From contig NZ_FNRT01000002.1 in assembly GCF_900105585.1 (NCBI RefSeq), positions 4,154,001 through 4,218,000 of the forward strand: a stretch of DNA of 64,000 nt, given 5' to 3'. The position numbers and the translations under genes were made by a program. The notes under the pieces were generated by a model. That model was not told the origin of the DNA. It ran no database searches and was given only the letters and a program-made list of their open reading frames with translations. The stretch comes from Nocardioides exalbidus. GTDB taxonomy: Bacteria; Actinomycetota; Actinomycetes; Propionibacteriales; Nocardioidaceae. This document shows, piece after piece, positions 32,716-41,858 of this stretch; the first letter of the stretch is position 1; every line of letters starts with the position of its first letter.

Positions 32716-34293
32716 ATGAGGGTGATGGTGGTGTGGTGCCCCGACTGGTCGGTGGTCGCCGCGCTCGACGAGGCGGAGCGCTCGCCCCGCTCCCCCGCCG
32801 CCGTGCTCTCCGCCAACGTCGTCGAGGTCTGCAACGGGCCCGCCCGGTCCGAGGGGGTGCGCCGTGGGCAGCGGCGCCGCGACGCGCAGTCCCGCTGCCC
32901 GAAACTGGTGCTGCTGCCGGCCAACGCCGACCGCGACGCCCGTGCCTTCGAGCCCGTGCTGTCGGTGGTCGAGGACCTGCGGCCCGGGGTAGCCGCCCTG
33001 CGTCCCGGTCTGCTCGCCGTCCGCGCGCCGGGCAGCTGGTACGGCACGGAGTCCGACGCCGCGGCGACGGTCTGCCAGGCGCTGGTCGAGAGCGGCGTGT
33101 GGGACGTGCGGATCGGGATCGCCGACGACCTCTTCACCGCCGAGCAGGCAGCCCGCACGGCCGAGGTGCAGGCGTGGGAGGTCGTCCCGGCGGGAGGGTC
33201 GGCGGCCTTCCTGCGGGTGCTGCCGGTGCACGTCCTGCAGGGCGACGGCGCGCCCGGTCGCGACCTGGTCAGCCTGCTCCAGCGGCTGGGGCTCCGCACG
33301 CTCGGCGACCTGGCCGACCTGCCGGGCGACGCCGTCGAGCACCGGCTCGGCACCTACGGCGCGGCAGTACGACGCCGGGCTCGCGGCGAGGACCCGACCC
33401 TCTTCGCCGCGCGCACCCCGCCGCCCGAGCTCGAGGCCGACGTCGTCTTCGAGCCGCCGCTCGACTCGGTCGAGGCGATCACCTTCAGCGTCCGCACCAC
33501 GGCCGAGGCCTTCCTCGACCGGCTCGCCCACCACCAGCTGGTCGCGACCGGCGTGCAGGTGGTCGCCGAGACCGACGCGGTGGTCTGCTCGTCGCGGGTG
33601 TGGCTGCACCCGCGCCACTTCACCGCCCGCGACCTCGTCGACCGGGTGCACTGGCAGCTCCAGTCCGCCGGGACGACGAGCGGTGCCGGCAGCATGCGGG
33701 CCCGCAAGTCCGTCGGGCGCGTGCGGGCACCGATCGACCGGATCCGCTTCGTCCCCGAGGTCGTCGAGCCGGCAGCCGCGCACGGCGAGGCCCTGTGGGG
33801 CGCCGCGTCCGACGACCTCGTCGAGCGCGGTGTGGCGCGGGTGCAGGGGATGGTCGGCTTCGACGCCGTGCGCCGACCCGTGCTGCAGGGCGGTCGCAGC
33901 CCCGCGGCGCGGCAGGCGCTGGTGCCGTGGGGCGAGCGCGCCGTCGACCTCCGGCCCGTCGACCGGCCCTGGCCGGGACGGGTGCCCGGACCCGCCCCGG
34001 TGCGGGTCTTCGCCACGCCGCCCGCGGCCGAGGTGGTCGACGAGACCGGGCGCGAGGTGCGGCTGACCGACCGGGGCGTCGTCACCGGGGACCCGCGGCG
34101 CTTCCGGGTCGGCTCCGGTGTCCTCCCGTGGCAGCCGGTCACGGCCTGGGCAGGACCGTGGCCGATCGACGAGGGCTGGTGGGCCGGCGGCTCCGGGATC
34201 ACCGCACGCTTCCAGGTGGTCGGCGCGGACGGGCGCGCGTGGCTGCTGGTGCGCGCCCCCGAGGGCTGGTCGCTGGAGGCGGCATATGACTGA
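32716..34293 (+). CDS. imuB: ImuB, Y-family-like catalytically inactive polymerase
   Basis: A 525-aa Y-family polymerase-like protein that bridges the beta clamp and DnaE2. The N-terminal VVWCPDWSVVAALDEAER occupies the place where active Y-family enzymes carry catalytic Asp and Glu residues; here they are altered, as in known ImuB. QALVPWG near residue 400 resembles the QLPLWG clamp-binding motif of mycobacterial ImuB. It begins 7 bp after imuA'. ATG 32716 has GGTGAGGG upstream; the frame is open further back, into imuA'. Confidence 0.88.
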   Translation: MRVMVVWCPDWSVVAALDEAERSPRSPAAVLSANVVEVCNGPARSEGVRRGQRRRDAQSRCPKLVLLPANADRDARAFEPVLSVVEDLRPGVAALRPGLLAVRAPGSWYGTESDAAATVCQALVESGVWDVRIGIADDLFTAEQAARTAEVQAWEVVPAGGSAAFLRVLPVHVLQGDGAPGRDLVSLLQRLGLRTLGDLADLPGDAVEHRLGTYGAAVRRRARGEDPTLFAARTPPPELEADVVFEPPLDSVEAITFSVRTTAEAFLDRLAHHQLVATGVQVVAETDAVVCSSRVWLHPRHFTARDLVDRVHWQLQSAGTTSGAGSMRARKSVGRVRAPIDRIRFVPEVVEPAAAHGEALWGAASDDLVERGVARVQGMVGFDAVRRPVLQGGRSPAARQALVPWGERAVDLRPVDRPWPGRVPGPAPVRVFATPPAAEVVDETGREVRLTDRGVVTGDPRRFRVGSGVLPWQPVTAWAGPWPIDEGWWAGGSGITARFQVVGADGRAWLLVRAPEGWSLEAAYD

Positions 34294-34392
34294 GCGATCT
34301 CGTGAGCTCGGAACGCGGGCCCGACGTGGGCACCTCCCCGTGTGGGACAGCGCTCGGTGCCCGCGATCGTCTGGGCGGACGAGCACGGGCGT

Positions 34393-34412
34393 GGAGCGAG
34401 GAACGAGCGGAG
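34393..34412. repeat. 20-bp repeat between imuB and dnaE2, copy 1
   Basis: GGAGCGAGGAACGAGCGGAG, repeated exactly at 34465-34484 within the 201-bp imuB-dnaE2 gap. Part of a noncoding spacer rich in GAGCG and CGAGC words. Confidence 0.75.
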
Positions 34413-34464
34413 CGTTCGCGCGCAGGGGGGAAGACGATCGCTTCCGGGGCAGCGAGCACGCGCC

Positions 34465-34484
34465 GGAGCGAGGAACGAGCGGAG
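34465..34484. repeat. 20-bp repeat between imuB and dnaE2, copy 2
   Basis: Identical to 34393-34412. Its GGAG lies 11 nt before the dnaE2 GTG and doubles as the ribosome-binding region. Confidence 0.75.
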
Positions 34485-34494
34485 GCGCCACATA

Positions 34495-37400
34495 GTGGGC
34501 TGGAACAACCCGGCCATGCACTGGAAGGAGCTCGAGCGGAGGCTGAGCGGCCTGCCCGGTGCCGACGACGCCCCGGTGTCACGCCGCAAGCACGCACCCC
34601 CCGACGCCCGGGCGATCGAGCGTCCGGCCGACGTGACGCCCTACGCCGAGCTGCACTGCCACAGCAACTTCAGCTTCCTCGACGGCGCGAGCTCACCCGT
34701 CGAGCTGGTCGAGGAGGCGGTGCGGCTCGGCCTGCACGCCCTTGCGATCACCGACCACGACGGCTTCTACGGCGCCCCGCTGCTCGCCGAGGCCGCGGCC
34801 GTCCACGGCCTGACCACGGTCTTCGGAGCCGAGCTCTCGCTGGGCCTCCGCGGTCCGCAGAACGGCGTACCCGATCCGGAGGGCAGCCACCTGCTCGTGC
34901 TCGCGCGTGGCGTCCAGGGCTACCACCGGCTGGCCGCCGCGATGACCGACGCGCACCTGCGCGGCGACGAGAAGGGGCGTCCGGTCTACGACCTCGCCGA
35001 GCTCGGCGAGCAGGGGCGGGGCCACTGGGTGGTGCTGACCGGGTGTCGCAAGGGCACCGTCCGCCAGGCGCTGGCCCACGGCGGCGAGCCCGCCGCGGCG
35101 GAGGAGCTCGACCGGCTGACGTCGCTCTTCGGTCTCGAGCACGTCGTGGTCGAGCTGTCCCCCCGCCCGGGTGCCGACGCGACCAACGCCGCCCTCGTGC
35201 GACTCGCGGGCGTGCACGGGCTCGACGTGGTGGCCGCCGGCAACGTCCACCACGCGACGCCCCGGCAGCACCGGCTGGCCTCCGCGATGGCCGCGATCCG
35301 CTCGCGTCGCAGCCTCGCCGACCTCGACGGCTGGCTCGACCTGTCGGCCTCGGCCCACCTGCGCAGCGGCGCGGAGACGGCCGCCGCGCTGTCGTCGTAC
35401 CCCGACAGCATCGGCGACCGGGCCGTCGCGCGCAGCGTCACCCTCGCCGACGAGCTCGCCTTCGACCTGCGCAAGGCCTCGCCCGCACTGCCCAAGCGGC
35501 AGATCCCGGAGGGACACACGGCCGACTCGTGGCTGCGCGTGCTGGCGGAGCAGGGCTTCGCCGAGAGGTACGCCGGCGTGCCCCACGAGGCCGCGGCACG
35601 CGAGCGGATGGAGCACGAGCTGCGGGTCATCGGCGAGAAGGACTTCGCCGGCTACTTCGTGATCGTCCACGACATCGTCGCCTTCGCACGTAGCCGCCGG
35701 ATCCTGTGCCAGGGGCGCGGGTCGGCGGCAAGCTCGGCAGTCTGCTTTGCCCTCGGCATCACGGCCGTCGACGCCGTCTTCTACGACCTCCCCTTCGAGC
35801 GGTTCATCTCCGCGCACCGCGACGAGGAGCCCGACATCGACGTCGACTTCGACTCCGACCGCCGCGAAGAGGTGATCCAGTGGGTCTACGACACCTACGG
35901 TCGGCGCAACGCCGCGCAGGTCGCCAACGTGATCGCCTACCGGCCGCGGATGGCGGTGCGCGACGCGGCCAAGGCGCTCGGCCACTCCCCGGGCCAACAG
36001 GACGCGTGGTCCAAGCAGATCGACGGCTGGTCGTCGGTGGTGGCCGGTGACGCCGGTGACACCAGCGCCCACGACGTCCCCGCTCCTGTCGTGGCGCTCG
36101 CCGAGGAGCTGATGGGCGCTCCGCGCCACCTCGGCATCCACTCGGGCGGGATGGTGCTCACCGAGCAGCCGATCGGCGAGGTCTGCCCGATCGAGCGCGC
36201 CCGGATGGACAGGCGCACCGTGCTCCAGTGGGACAAGGACGCCTGCGAGTCGATGGGGCTGGTGAAGTTCGACCTGCTCGGGCTCGGGATGCTGGGCGCG
36301 CTCGACCACATGATGCGGCTGGCCGGAGACCACCTCGGCGAGCGGTGGGACCTCGCGACGATGCCGAAGGAGGAGCCGGCCGTCTACGACATGCTCTGCC
36401 GCGCCGACTCGATCGGCGTCTTCCAGGTCGAGAGCCGTGCCCAGATCGGCACGCTCCCCCGCCTGCGTCCCCGCGAGTTCTACGACCTCGCCATCGAGAT
36501 CGCGCTGATCCGTCCCGGCCCGATCCAGGGAGGTGCCGTACACCCCTACGTCCGGCGCGCGACCGGGCAGGAGGAGGTGACCTACGACCACCCAGAGCTC
36601 GTGCCGGTGCTGGAGCGGACCAAGGGGGTGCCGCTCTTCCAGGAGCAGCTGATGGCGATGGCGGTGACCCTCGGCGACTGCAGCCGTGACGACGCCGACC
36701 TGCTCCGACGGGCGATGGGCTCCAAGCGCGGCGTGGAGCGGATCGAGTCGGTCAAGGCCACCCTCTACACCGGCATGGCCAAGCGCGGCATCACCGGCGA
36801 CCTCGCCGACTCCATCTACGTGAAGATCCTGTCCTTCGCGAACTTCGGCTTCGCCGAGTCGCACGCCCTGTCCTTCGCCCTGCTGGTCTACGCCTCGTCG
36901 TGGTTCAAGCTGCACTACCCGGCGGCGTTCCTGGCCGGGCTGCTGCGCAACCAGCCGATGGGGTTCTACTCCCCGCAGTCGCTGGTCGGCGACGCGCGCC
37001 GGCACGGGGTCGACGTACGCCGTCCCGACATCACGCGATCGGCGGCCCAGGCCGACCTCGAGCCCGTCGTGGTCGGGCCGGTCGCGCCGACCGGGCCCGC
37101 AGCGTGCTGCGAACCGCACCACTCCCGCGTCGAGTGGGTGCCGGGCACCCCCGACCCGGTGCCCGTCCACCGCCGCGACGGGATGCTCGCCGTACGCCTC
37201 GGGCTCGACTCCGTGCGCGGCATCGGCCTCGACGTGGGGCGCCGGATCGTGGCGGCGCGCGAGGAGGCCCCCTTCACCGGGGTCACCGACCTGTCGCGTC
37301 GCGCGGGGCTGACCACGACCCAGCTGGAGGCGCTGGCGACCGCGGGGGCGTTCGAGCCGTGGGGCCTCGACCGCCGCGAGGCGCTGTGGACCGCCGGCTT

Positions 37401-37905
37401 CTCCGAGGCCGCCGACCACCTCCCCGGCACGACCCCGGCCCCCGCCGCGCCGATGCTCCCGGGAATGAGCGCGCCCGAGATCACGCTCGCCGACCTCTGG
37501 GCCACCGGGGTCTCCCCCGAGCGGCACCCGGTCGAGCACCTGCGCGACGACCTCCGCCGGGCGGGGGTCCGCTCGATCGCCGAGCTCGAGACGGCGGAGT
37601 CGGGTCGCCGGGTCCACGTGGGCGGGCTGATCACGCACCGCCAGAGACCCGGCACGGCCATGGGCGTCACCTTCCTCAACCTCGAGGACGAGACCGGCAT
37701 GCTCAACGTCGTGGTCTCGGTCGGCGTGATGAAGGCCCACCGCCAGGCGGCTCGCAACCGCGTCGCCGTCGTCATCCGCGGCCGCCTCGAGCGCAACGAG
37801 GGCGTCACCAACCTCGTCGCCGACAAGGTCGAGGGCATCGACGTGGTCGTCCCCGGCGCCGGTGCCGTGCTCCAGGCGCGCGCGTCGTCGCGCGACTTCC
37901 GATGA
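34495..37905 (+). CDS. dnaE2: Error-prone DNA polymerase DnaE2
   Basis: The mutagenic C-family polymerase of the ImuA'-ImuB-DnaE2 mutasome. The 1136-aa product has a PHP domain (ELHCHSNFSFLDG), the catalytic Asp motif EPDIDVDFDSDRREEV, the GLVKFDLLGLG segment and a C-terminal OB fold (VHVGGLITHRQRPGTAMGVT). GTG 34495 was chosen because the product then begins MGWNNPAMHWKELERRL, like other actinobacterial DnaE2, with GGAGG upstream. A longer frame from 34342 crosses repeat sequence. SOS induction comes from the box at 32017. Confidence 0.95.
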   Translation: MGWNNPAMHWKELERRLSGLPGADDAPVSRRKHAPPDARAIERPADVTPYAELHCHSNFSFLDGASSPVELVEEAVRLGLHALAITDHDGFYGAPLLAEAAAVHGLTTVFGAELSLGLRGPQNGVPDPEGSHLLVLARGVQGYHRLAAAMTDAHLRGDEKGRPVYDLAELGEQGRGHWVVLTGCRKGTVRQALAHGGEPAAAEELDRLTSLFGLEHVVVELSPRPGADATNAALVRLAGVHGLDVVAAGNVHHATPRQHRLASAMAAIRSRRSLADLDGWLDLSASAHLRSGAETAAALSSYPDSIGDRAVARSVTLADELAFDLRKASPALPKRQIPEGHTADSWLRVLAEQGFAERYAGVPHEAAARERMEHELRVIGEKDFAGYFVIVHDIVAFARSRRILCQGRGSAASSAVCFALGITAVDAVFYDLPFERFISAHRDEEPDIDVDFDSDRREEVIQWVYDTYGRRNAAQVANVIAYRPRMAVRDAAKALGHSPGQQDAWSKQIDGWSSVVAGDAGDTSAHDVPAPVVALAEELMGAPRHLGIHSGGMVLTEQPIGEVCPIERARMDRRTVLQWDKDACESMGLVKFDLLGLGMLGALDHMMRLAGDHLGERWDLATMPKEEPAVYDMLCRADSIGVFQVESRAQIGTLPRLRPREFYDLAIEIALIRPGPIQGGAVHPYVRRATGQEEVTYDHPELVPVLERTKGVPLFQEQLMAMAVTLGDCSRDDADLLRRAMGSKRGVERIESVKATLYTGMAKRGITGDLADSIYVKILSFANFGFAESHALSFALLVYASSWFKLHYPAAFLAGLLRNQPMGFYSPQSLVGDARRHGVDVRRPDITRSAAQADLEPVVVGPVAPTGPAACCEPHHSRVEWVPGTPDPVPVHRRDGMLAVRLGLDSVRGIGLDVGRRIVAAREEAPFTGVTDLSRRAGLTTTQLEALATAGAFEPWGLDRREALWTAGFSEAADHLPGTTPAPAAPMLPGMSAPEITLADLWATGVSPERHPVEHLRDDLRRAGVRSIAELETAESGRRVHVGGLITHRQRPGTAMGVTFLNLEDETGMLNVVVSVGVMKAHRQAARNRVAVVIRGRLERNEGVTNLVADKVEGIDVVVPGAGAVLQARASSRDFR

Positions 37906-37909
37906 CGGC

Positions 37910-38587
37910 TCAGCGGGCGAAGGGACCCCGCAGCGCGGCCCACTGGAGCAGCATCACGGTCTTGGCGTCGAGGATCGTCGTGCCGATCCCGTCGAGCGCC
38001 ACGTCGAAGTCGAGCTCGACGGTCTCGATGTGCTCACCCTCCGCCTCGACCCCGTGCCGGGTGCCCGACAGGTCGCCGCGCGTGTAGGGCGCGGCGAAGA
38101 AGAGCAGCTTCTCGGTGACCGACCCGGGGCTCATGTAGACGTCGAAGAGGTGCTCGACCTCACCGACCTCGACGCCGGTCTCCTCGAGGGTCTCGCGGCG
38201 CATCGCGCTCTCGCCGTCCTCCTCCTCGATCAGCCCGGCCGGCGTCTCGAGCAGCATCCCGTCCGGGTGGTCGTTGACGTAGACCGGGAAACGGAACTGC
38301 CGGGTCAGCAGGACCGTGCGGCGGGAGACGTCGTGGAGCAGGATCGTCGCGCCGTCGCCGCGGTCGTAGGTCTCGCGCCGCTCGGTCTGCCAGGTGCCGT
38401 CGGCACGCTGGATGTCGTACGTCGTCGCCCGCAGGACATACCAGTCCGAGCTCAGCAGCTCGACGTCGCGCACCACGACGGCGGGGTTGCGGTCCAGGTC
38501 GCGGCCAGTGAGGTGCAGGCCGGTGCGACCGCGGCCGTCGGGAACGTCGGCGCCAGGGGTGCCGGCGCCGGGGATGTCGTTGCTCAT
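37910..38587 (-). CDS. Nudix hydrolase, GDP-mannose pyrophosphatase NudK type
   Basis: A 225-aa Nudix protein. The box G-x5-E-x7-REUxEExGU is complete in GLIEEEDGESAMRRETLEET and the GV that follows. The N-terminal part (LLSSDWYVLRATTYDIQR) and ILLHDVSRRTVLLTRQFRFP match NudK/ADP-sugar pyrophosphatases, which hydrolyse GDP-mannose or ADP-ribose. It ends 4 bp from the convergent dnaE2. The first 20 residues are Gly/Pro-rich and may be disordered. Confidence 0.85.
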   Translation of the reverse strand: MSNDIPGAGTPGADVPDGRGRTGLHLTGRDLDRNPAVVVRDVELLSSDWYVLRATTYDIQRADGTWQTERRETYDRGDGATILLHDVSRRTVLLTRQFRFPVYVNDHPDGMLLETPAGLIEEEDGESAMRRETLEETGVEVGEVEHLFDVYMSPGSVTEKLLFFAAPYTRGDLSGTRHGVEAEGEHIETVELDFDVALDGIGTTILDAKTVMLLQWAALRGPFAR

Positions 38588-38630
38588 GCCTCTGGGACGC
38601 GGTCGGCGGGTGAGCGGTTGTCAGGCATGT

Positions 38631-38660
38631 GAAAGGCCCCGGACCAGCGATCCGGGGCCT
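38631..38660 (-). terminator. Rho-independent terminator of tRNA-Val
   Basis: A perfect 10-bp stem AGGCCCCGGA/TCCGGGGCCT with a 7-nt loop, followed on the minus strand by TTTC. It lies 10 bp past the tRNA 3' end and separates it from the Nudix gene. Confidence 0.8.
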
Positions 38661-38669
38661 GCACTCGGG

Positions 38670-38741
38670 TGGGCGATACTGGGTTCGAACCAGTGACCTC
38701 TTCGGTGTGAACGAAGCGCGCTACCACTGCGCCAATCGCCC
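38670..38741 (-). tRNA. tRNA-Val(CAC)
   Basis: On the minus strand: acceptor arms GGGCGAT/ATCGCCC, D-loop GCGCAGTGGTAGCGC, anticodon stem CTTCG/CGAAG around the loop TTCACAC with anticodon CAC (Val, reading GUG), and T-arm CTGGTTCGAACCCAG. The discriminator is A and CCA is not encoded. A TAACGT -10-like element lies at 38754-38759 on the same strand. No attachment-site duplication was seen nearby. Confidence 0.95.
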
Positions 38742-38809
38742 GAGCTCGGGTGAACGTTAACGCATGGGGTCGGCCGAGCAGGAATCGGGTCGGCCCGGCC
38801 GGGTGCGGG

Positions 38810-39319
38810 TCACCGGCGGCCCTGTCGCTCGCGGTCGCCGCGGTCGTGGTCAGCGGTCTCGATCTCGCGCGTCAGCTCCTCGAGCGCCTCGGGCTTGCCG
38901 TGGAAGCGGCGGTAGCTGTAGACGATCAGCGCGGCAGCGATGATCGCCGACCCGATCTGCGTGATGCCGGTCCACATGCCGCCCGGGAGCCACCAGGAGT
39001 CGGAGAGGGGCCACCAGCCGGGAGCGGGCGGGTAGACGATCCAGAGCACGCCGCACGCGACGAGCGCGAGCGCTCCCAGGCACGAGGCGATGATCCGGGG
39101 CCACGACTCGACGCCCTCGGCCGCGCCCTTGAGGGCGCGCAGGCGGACGGGCTCGACGCGGCGCTCGGCCCAGTCGTACTGCTGGGACAGGAGGGCCAGT
39201 CCACCGAAGATCCCGAGCAGCCCGGGGCCGGGCAGGAAGATCATCGCCACGCCCAGGAGCAGCAGGAGCCACCCGAGACCCTCGAACACGATCCGCCTGG
39301 CTGCGCCTGTCATGGCCAC
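38810..39319 (-). CDS. PGPGW-type membrane protein (TIGR02611-like)
   Basis: A 169-aa protein with two membrane hairpins: GWLLLLLGVAMIFLPGPGLL with its PGPG turn, and IIASCLGALALVACGVLWIV with later segments. The motif LSQQYDWAERRVEPVRLRAL after the first hairpin is typical of this family. The C-terminal tail is acidic and Arg-rich (ETADHDRGDRERQGRR). The function is unknown. GTG 39319 is used; ATG 39313 is an alternative. Confidence 0.78.
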   Translation of the reverse strand: MAMTGAARRIVFEGLGWLLLLLGVAMIFLPGPGLLGIFGGLALLSQQYDWAERRVEPVRLRALKGAAEGVESWPRIIASCLGALALVACGVLWIVYPPAPGWWPLSDSWWLPGGMWTGITQIGSAIIAAALIVYSYRRFHGKPEALEELTREIETADHDRGDRERQGRR

Positions 39320-39555
39320 AACCTATCCAGAGGCTCCCCACACCCGTCTGGACCAGTCGGATGAGGGCAATCCGTATCCCGGCCGTCTCCGAATCGTTAA
39401 GCAATTCTCAAGACTCGCACGAGTCATCACGAAGGGCCGGTCCAGACCGGCCCGGGTCATATTTGGCCGTTTCGCATCATCAGGGGGTTCGCATGCCGTC
39501 TCATGAGCAACACCAACCCGGGAGCCCCCGCCCCGGGAGACACCTAGGAGACCCG

Positions 39556-39990
39556 ATGAACATGTCCGGAGGCGGCCACACCCTGTCCGACGTCGCGTTG
39601 GACATCACGGTCGAGTGCATGGACGACCGCGGCATCCGGCACGAGATCGACACGGTCCTCGGCTACCGCAGCGGCGACCCGTTCGCCGTGGCGATGACCT
39701 TCGTCACCGCCGACGGCAACCTCGTGTGGACGTTCGGTCGCGATCTCCTCATCCGGGGCACCGAGAAGCCCACCGGCGAGGGCGACGTGCACGTGGCACC
39801 CGCCATCGGCCTGTCGGGTCGCGCCATGGTCAGCATCGAGCTCAGCTCGCCCGACGGCCACCTGGTCCTGCTGGCCCGCTCCTCCGACATCAACGACTTC
39901 CTCGACCGCACCGCCGCGATCGTCGCGCCGGGCGCCGAGTCCGACTTCTTCGACGCCGACCTGCTCATCAGCCAGGTCCTCTCCGCCTGA
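39556..39990 (+). CDS. SsgB-like (SALP) sporulation/cell division protein
   Basis: A 144-aa SsgA-like protein. Streptomyces SsgB helps place FtsZ at sporulation septa. The product begins MNMSGGGHTLSDVALDITVE and contains YRSGDPFAVAMTFVTADGNL and WTFGRDLLIRG, the family core. ATG 39556 follows AGGAGACCC. The 236-bp gap upstream holds no gene. In non-sporulating relatives such proteins probably have a role in ordinary division; this is inferred. Confidence 0.88.
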   Translation: MNMSGGGHTLSDVALDITVECMDDRGIRHEIDTVLGYRSGDPFAVAMTFVTADGNLVWTFGRDLLIRGTEKPTGEGDVHVAPAIGLSGRAMVSIELSSPDGHLVLLARSSDINDFLDRTAAIVAPGAESDFFDADLLISQVLSA

Positions 39991-40037
39991 GAGCCCGCCT
40001 GGTCTTCCTCTGGACCCGCTCGCCCGGCCTCCGCGCC

Positions 40038-41858
40038 TCAGGCGCGGGAGTGCTGCGCGATCCAGCTCGCGTGGAGCCCGGCGTAGACGCTGCCGTCCTG
40101 GGTGACCAGCTCACGGTGCGGCCCACGCTGCACGACCCGGCCCTTGTCGACGACGATCACCTCGTCGGCGCTCTCGGCCGTCGACAACCGGTGCGCGATC
40201 GTGACCGAGGTGCGCGACTGCATCAGCCGCTCCAGCGCCCGGCCGATCTGCATCTCCAGCGCGGGGTCGACGGCGCTGGTGGCCTCGTCCAGCACCAGCA
40301 GGTCGGGGTCGGCGAGGTGCGCCCGCAGCAGGGCCACGAGCTGCCGCTCCCCCGCTGACATCGACTCGCCGCGCTGGCCCACCGCTGTGTGCAGCCCGCG
40401 CGGCAGGCCGGCCAGCCACTCGTCCAGGCCGAGCTCGGTCGCCGAGGCCCGGATCTCGTCCTCGGTCGCTTCGAGCTTGCCGTAGCGGACGTTGGCGGCG
40501 ATCGTGTCGTCGAAGAGGAAGCCCTCCTGCGGCACCAGCACCACGCTGCGCCGCAGTGAGCGCGCGTCGATGCGGCGCACGTCGACGCCGTCGAGCATGA
40601 CCGCACCCTCGACGGGGTCCATCAGGCGGGTCAGCAGCTTGGCGAAGGTCGACTTGCCGGAGCCGGTCTCGCCGACGATCGCGATGCGGGTGCCGGCGTC
40701 GATGGCGAGGTCGACGTCGCGCAGCACCGGCGGACCGCCGGGGTAGGAGAACGTCACGTCGGCGAACCGGACGTCGATCGGGCCGCGCGGGAGCGCCTCG
40801 CCCTCGGGGCCGGGGTCGACCAGGTCGGCCGGCGTCTCGAGGATGCCGAGCACCCGGCGCCAGCTCGAGATGGCGTTCTGCGCGTCGGTGAGGATCTGCG
40901 TGCCCATCTGCACGGGGCCGACGAACAGCGACACGAGGAACGCGAAGGCGAGCACCTTGCCTGGCGTCATGTCACCGGTGAAGCCGAGCCAGACGCCGAT
41001 GACGATGACGCCGGCGTTGGCCAGCCCGGCCGAGATGCCACCGAGCGAGAACGACGTGACGGTGTACTTCTGGGCGTTGATGTAGGCGTCCTGCCAGTCC
41101 TGGATCGCGGTGTCGATGCGCGCCTGGGTGCGGTCCTCGACCCCGTTGGACCTGACCACCGCGGCGCCGACCACGGGCTCGGAGATCGCGCCGAGCAGCA
41201 CGCCCACCTGGTGGCGTACGACGGTGTAGGCGGCCGACAGCTTCTTCTGGAACCAGCGGATCGAGAGGAACAGCGGGGCGAAGGCGATCCACACGACCGC
41301 GGCGAGCTGCCAGCTGTAGACCAGCATCAGCACGGTGGCGACCAGCATCTGGCCGATGCTCACCACGAAGATCAGGCCGCCGAAGACGAGGAACTGGCTG
41401 ACCTGGTCGACGTCGGTGGTGACCCGGGAGACCAGGGCTCCGCGTCGCTCGGTGTTCTGCGTGAGCAGGGGCAGGTCGTGGACGTGGCGGAACGCCTTCG
41501 CGCGCAGCGTGGCCAGGCCCCGCTCGGAGGTGGTGAAGAGCCGGCGCGTCATGGCGTAGGACGCATAGCTGGTCACCGCGATCGCGAGGGCCGCGAGCAC
41601 GCCCATCCAGAGGACGTAGTCGAGGCGGGGCCCGCCTGCGGCACCGAGGCCCTTGTCGAGGGTCTGCTGCACCGCGATGGGGACGACGACCTGGCCGCAC
41701 GAGGCGAGCACGGCGAGGACCAGCGTGAGGCGGAGTCCCTCGCGGAGCTCCGGTGAGTACTTCATCCCGAGGCGGATCGTCGCCATGGCGCCGATGTCCT
41801 CGCCGGAGTCCATCGTCGTGCCGGCGGTGGCCGTCGGCTCGGTCGACGTGGTGCTCAT
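40038..41858 (-). CDS. ABC exporter subunit (heterodimer partner B)
   Basis: A 606-aa fused permease-ATPase. Six membrane helices lie in about residues 40-330 and the ATPase has Walker A GETGSGKST, signature MSAGERQLVALLRAHL and Walker B LLVLDEATS. The signature is degenerate (MSAGE instead of LSGGQ), as in many second subunits of heterodimeric exporters. The start overlaps the stop of the upstream exporter gene as ATGA. The substrate is unknown. Confidence 0.88.
   Translation of the reverse strand: MSTTSTEPTATAGTTMDSGEDIGAMATIRLGMKYSPELREGLRLTLVLAVLASCGQVVVPIAVQQTLDKGLGAAGGPRLDYVLWMGVLAALAIAVTSYASYAMTRRLFTTSERGLATLRAKAFRHVHDLPLLTQNTERRGALVSRVTTDVDQVSQFLVFGGLIFVVSIGQMLVATVLMLVYSWQLAAVVWIAFAPLFLSIRWFQKKLSAAYTVVRHQVGVLLGAISEPVVGAAVVRSNGVEDRTQARIDTAIQDWQDAYINAQKYTVTSFSLGGISAGLANAGVIVIGVWLGFTGDMTPGKVLAFAFLVSLFVGPVQMGTQILTDAQNAISSWRRVLGILETPADLVDPGPEGEALPRGPIDVRFADVTFSYPGGPPVLRDVDLAIDAGTRIAIVGETGSGKSTFAKLLTRLMDPVEGAVMLDGVDVRRIDARSLRRSVVLVPQEGFLFDDTIAANVRYGKLEATEDEIRASATELGLDEWLAGLPRGLHTAVGQRGESMSAGERQLVALLRAHLADPDLLVLDEATSAVDPALEMQIGRALERLMQSRTSVTIAHRLSTAESADEVIVVDKGRVVQRGPHRELVTQDGSVYAGLHASWIAQHSRA

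Noticed and set aside
34342..34494. Longer DnaE2 start at ATG 34342
   Set aside because: The extra 51 residues are Arg-rich and translate the GAGCG repeats; the GTG at 34495 gives the conserved MGWNNP start with GGAGG upstream.
34693..37740. 1015-codon minus-strand frame antisense to dnaE2
   Set aside because: Composition-driven shadow of DnaE2; the plus frame has all polymerase motifs.
38670..39355. Integrated element at tRNA-Val
   Set aside because: No integrase and no duplicated tRNA end are nearby; neighbouring genes look like housekeeping genes.
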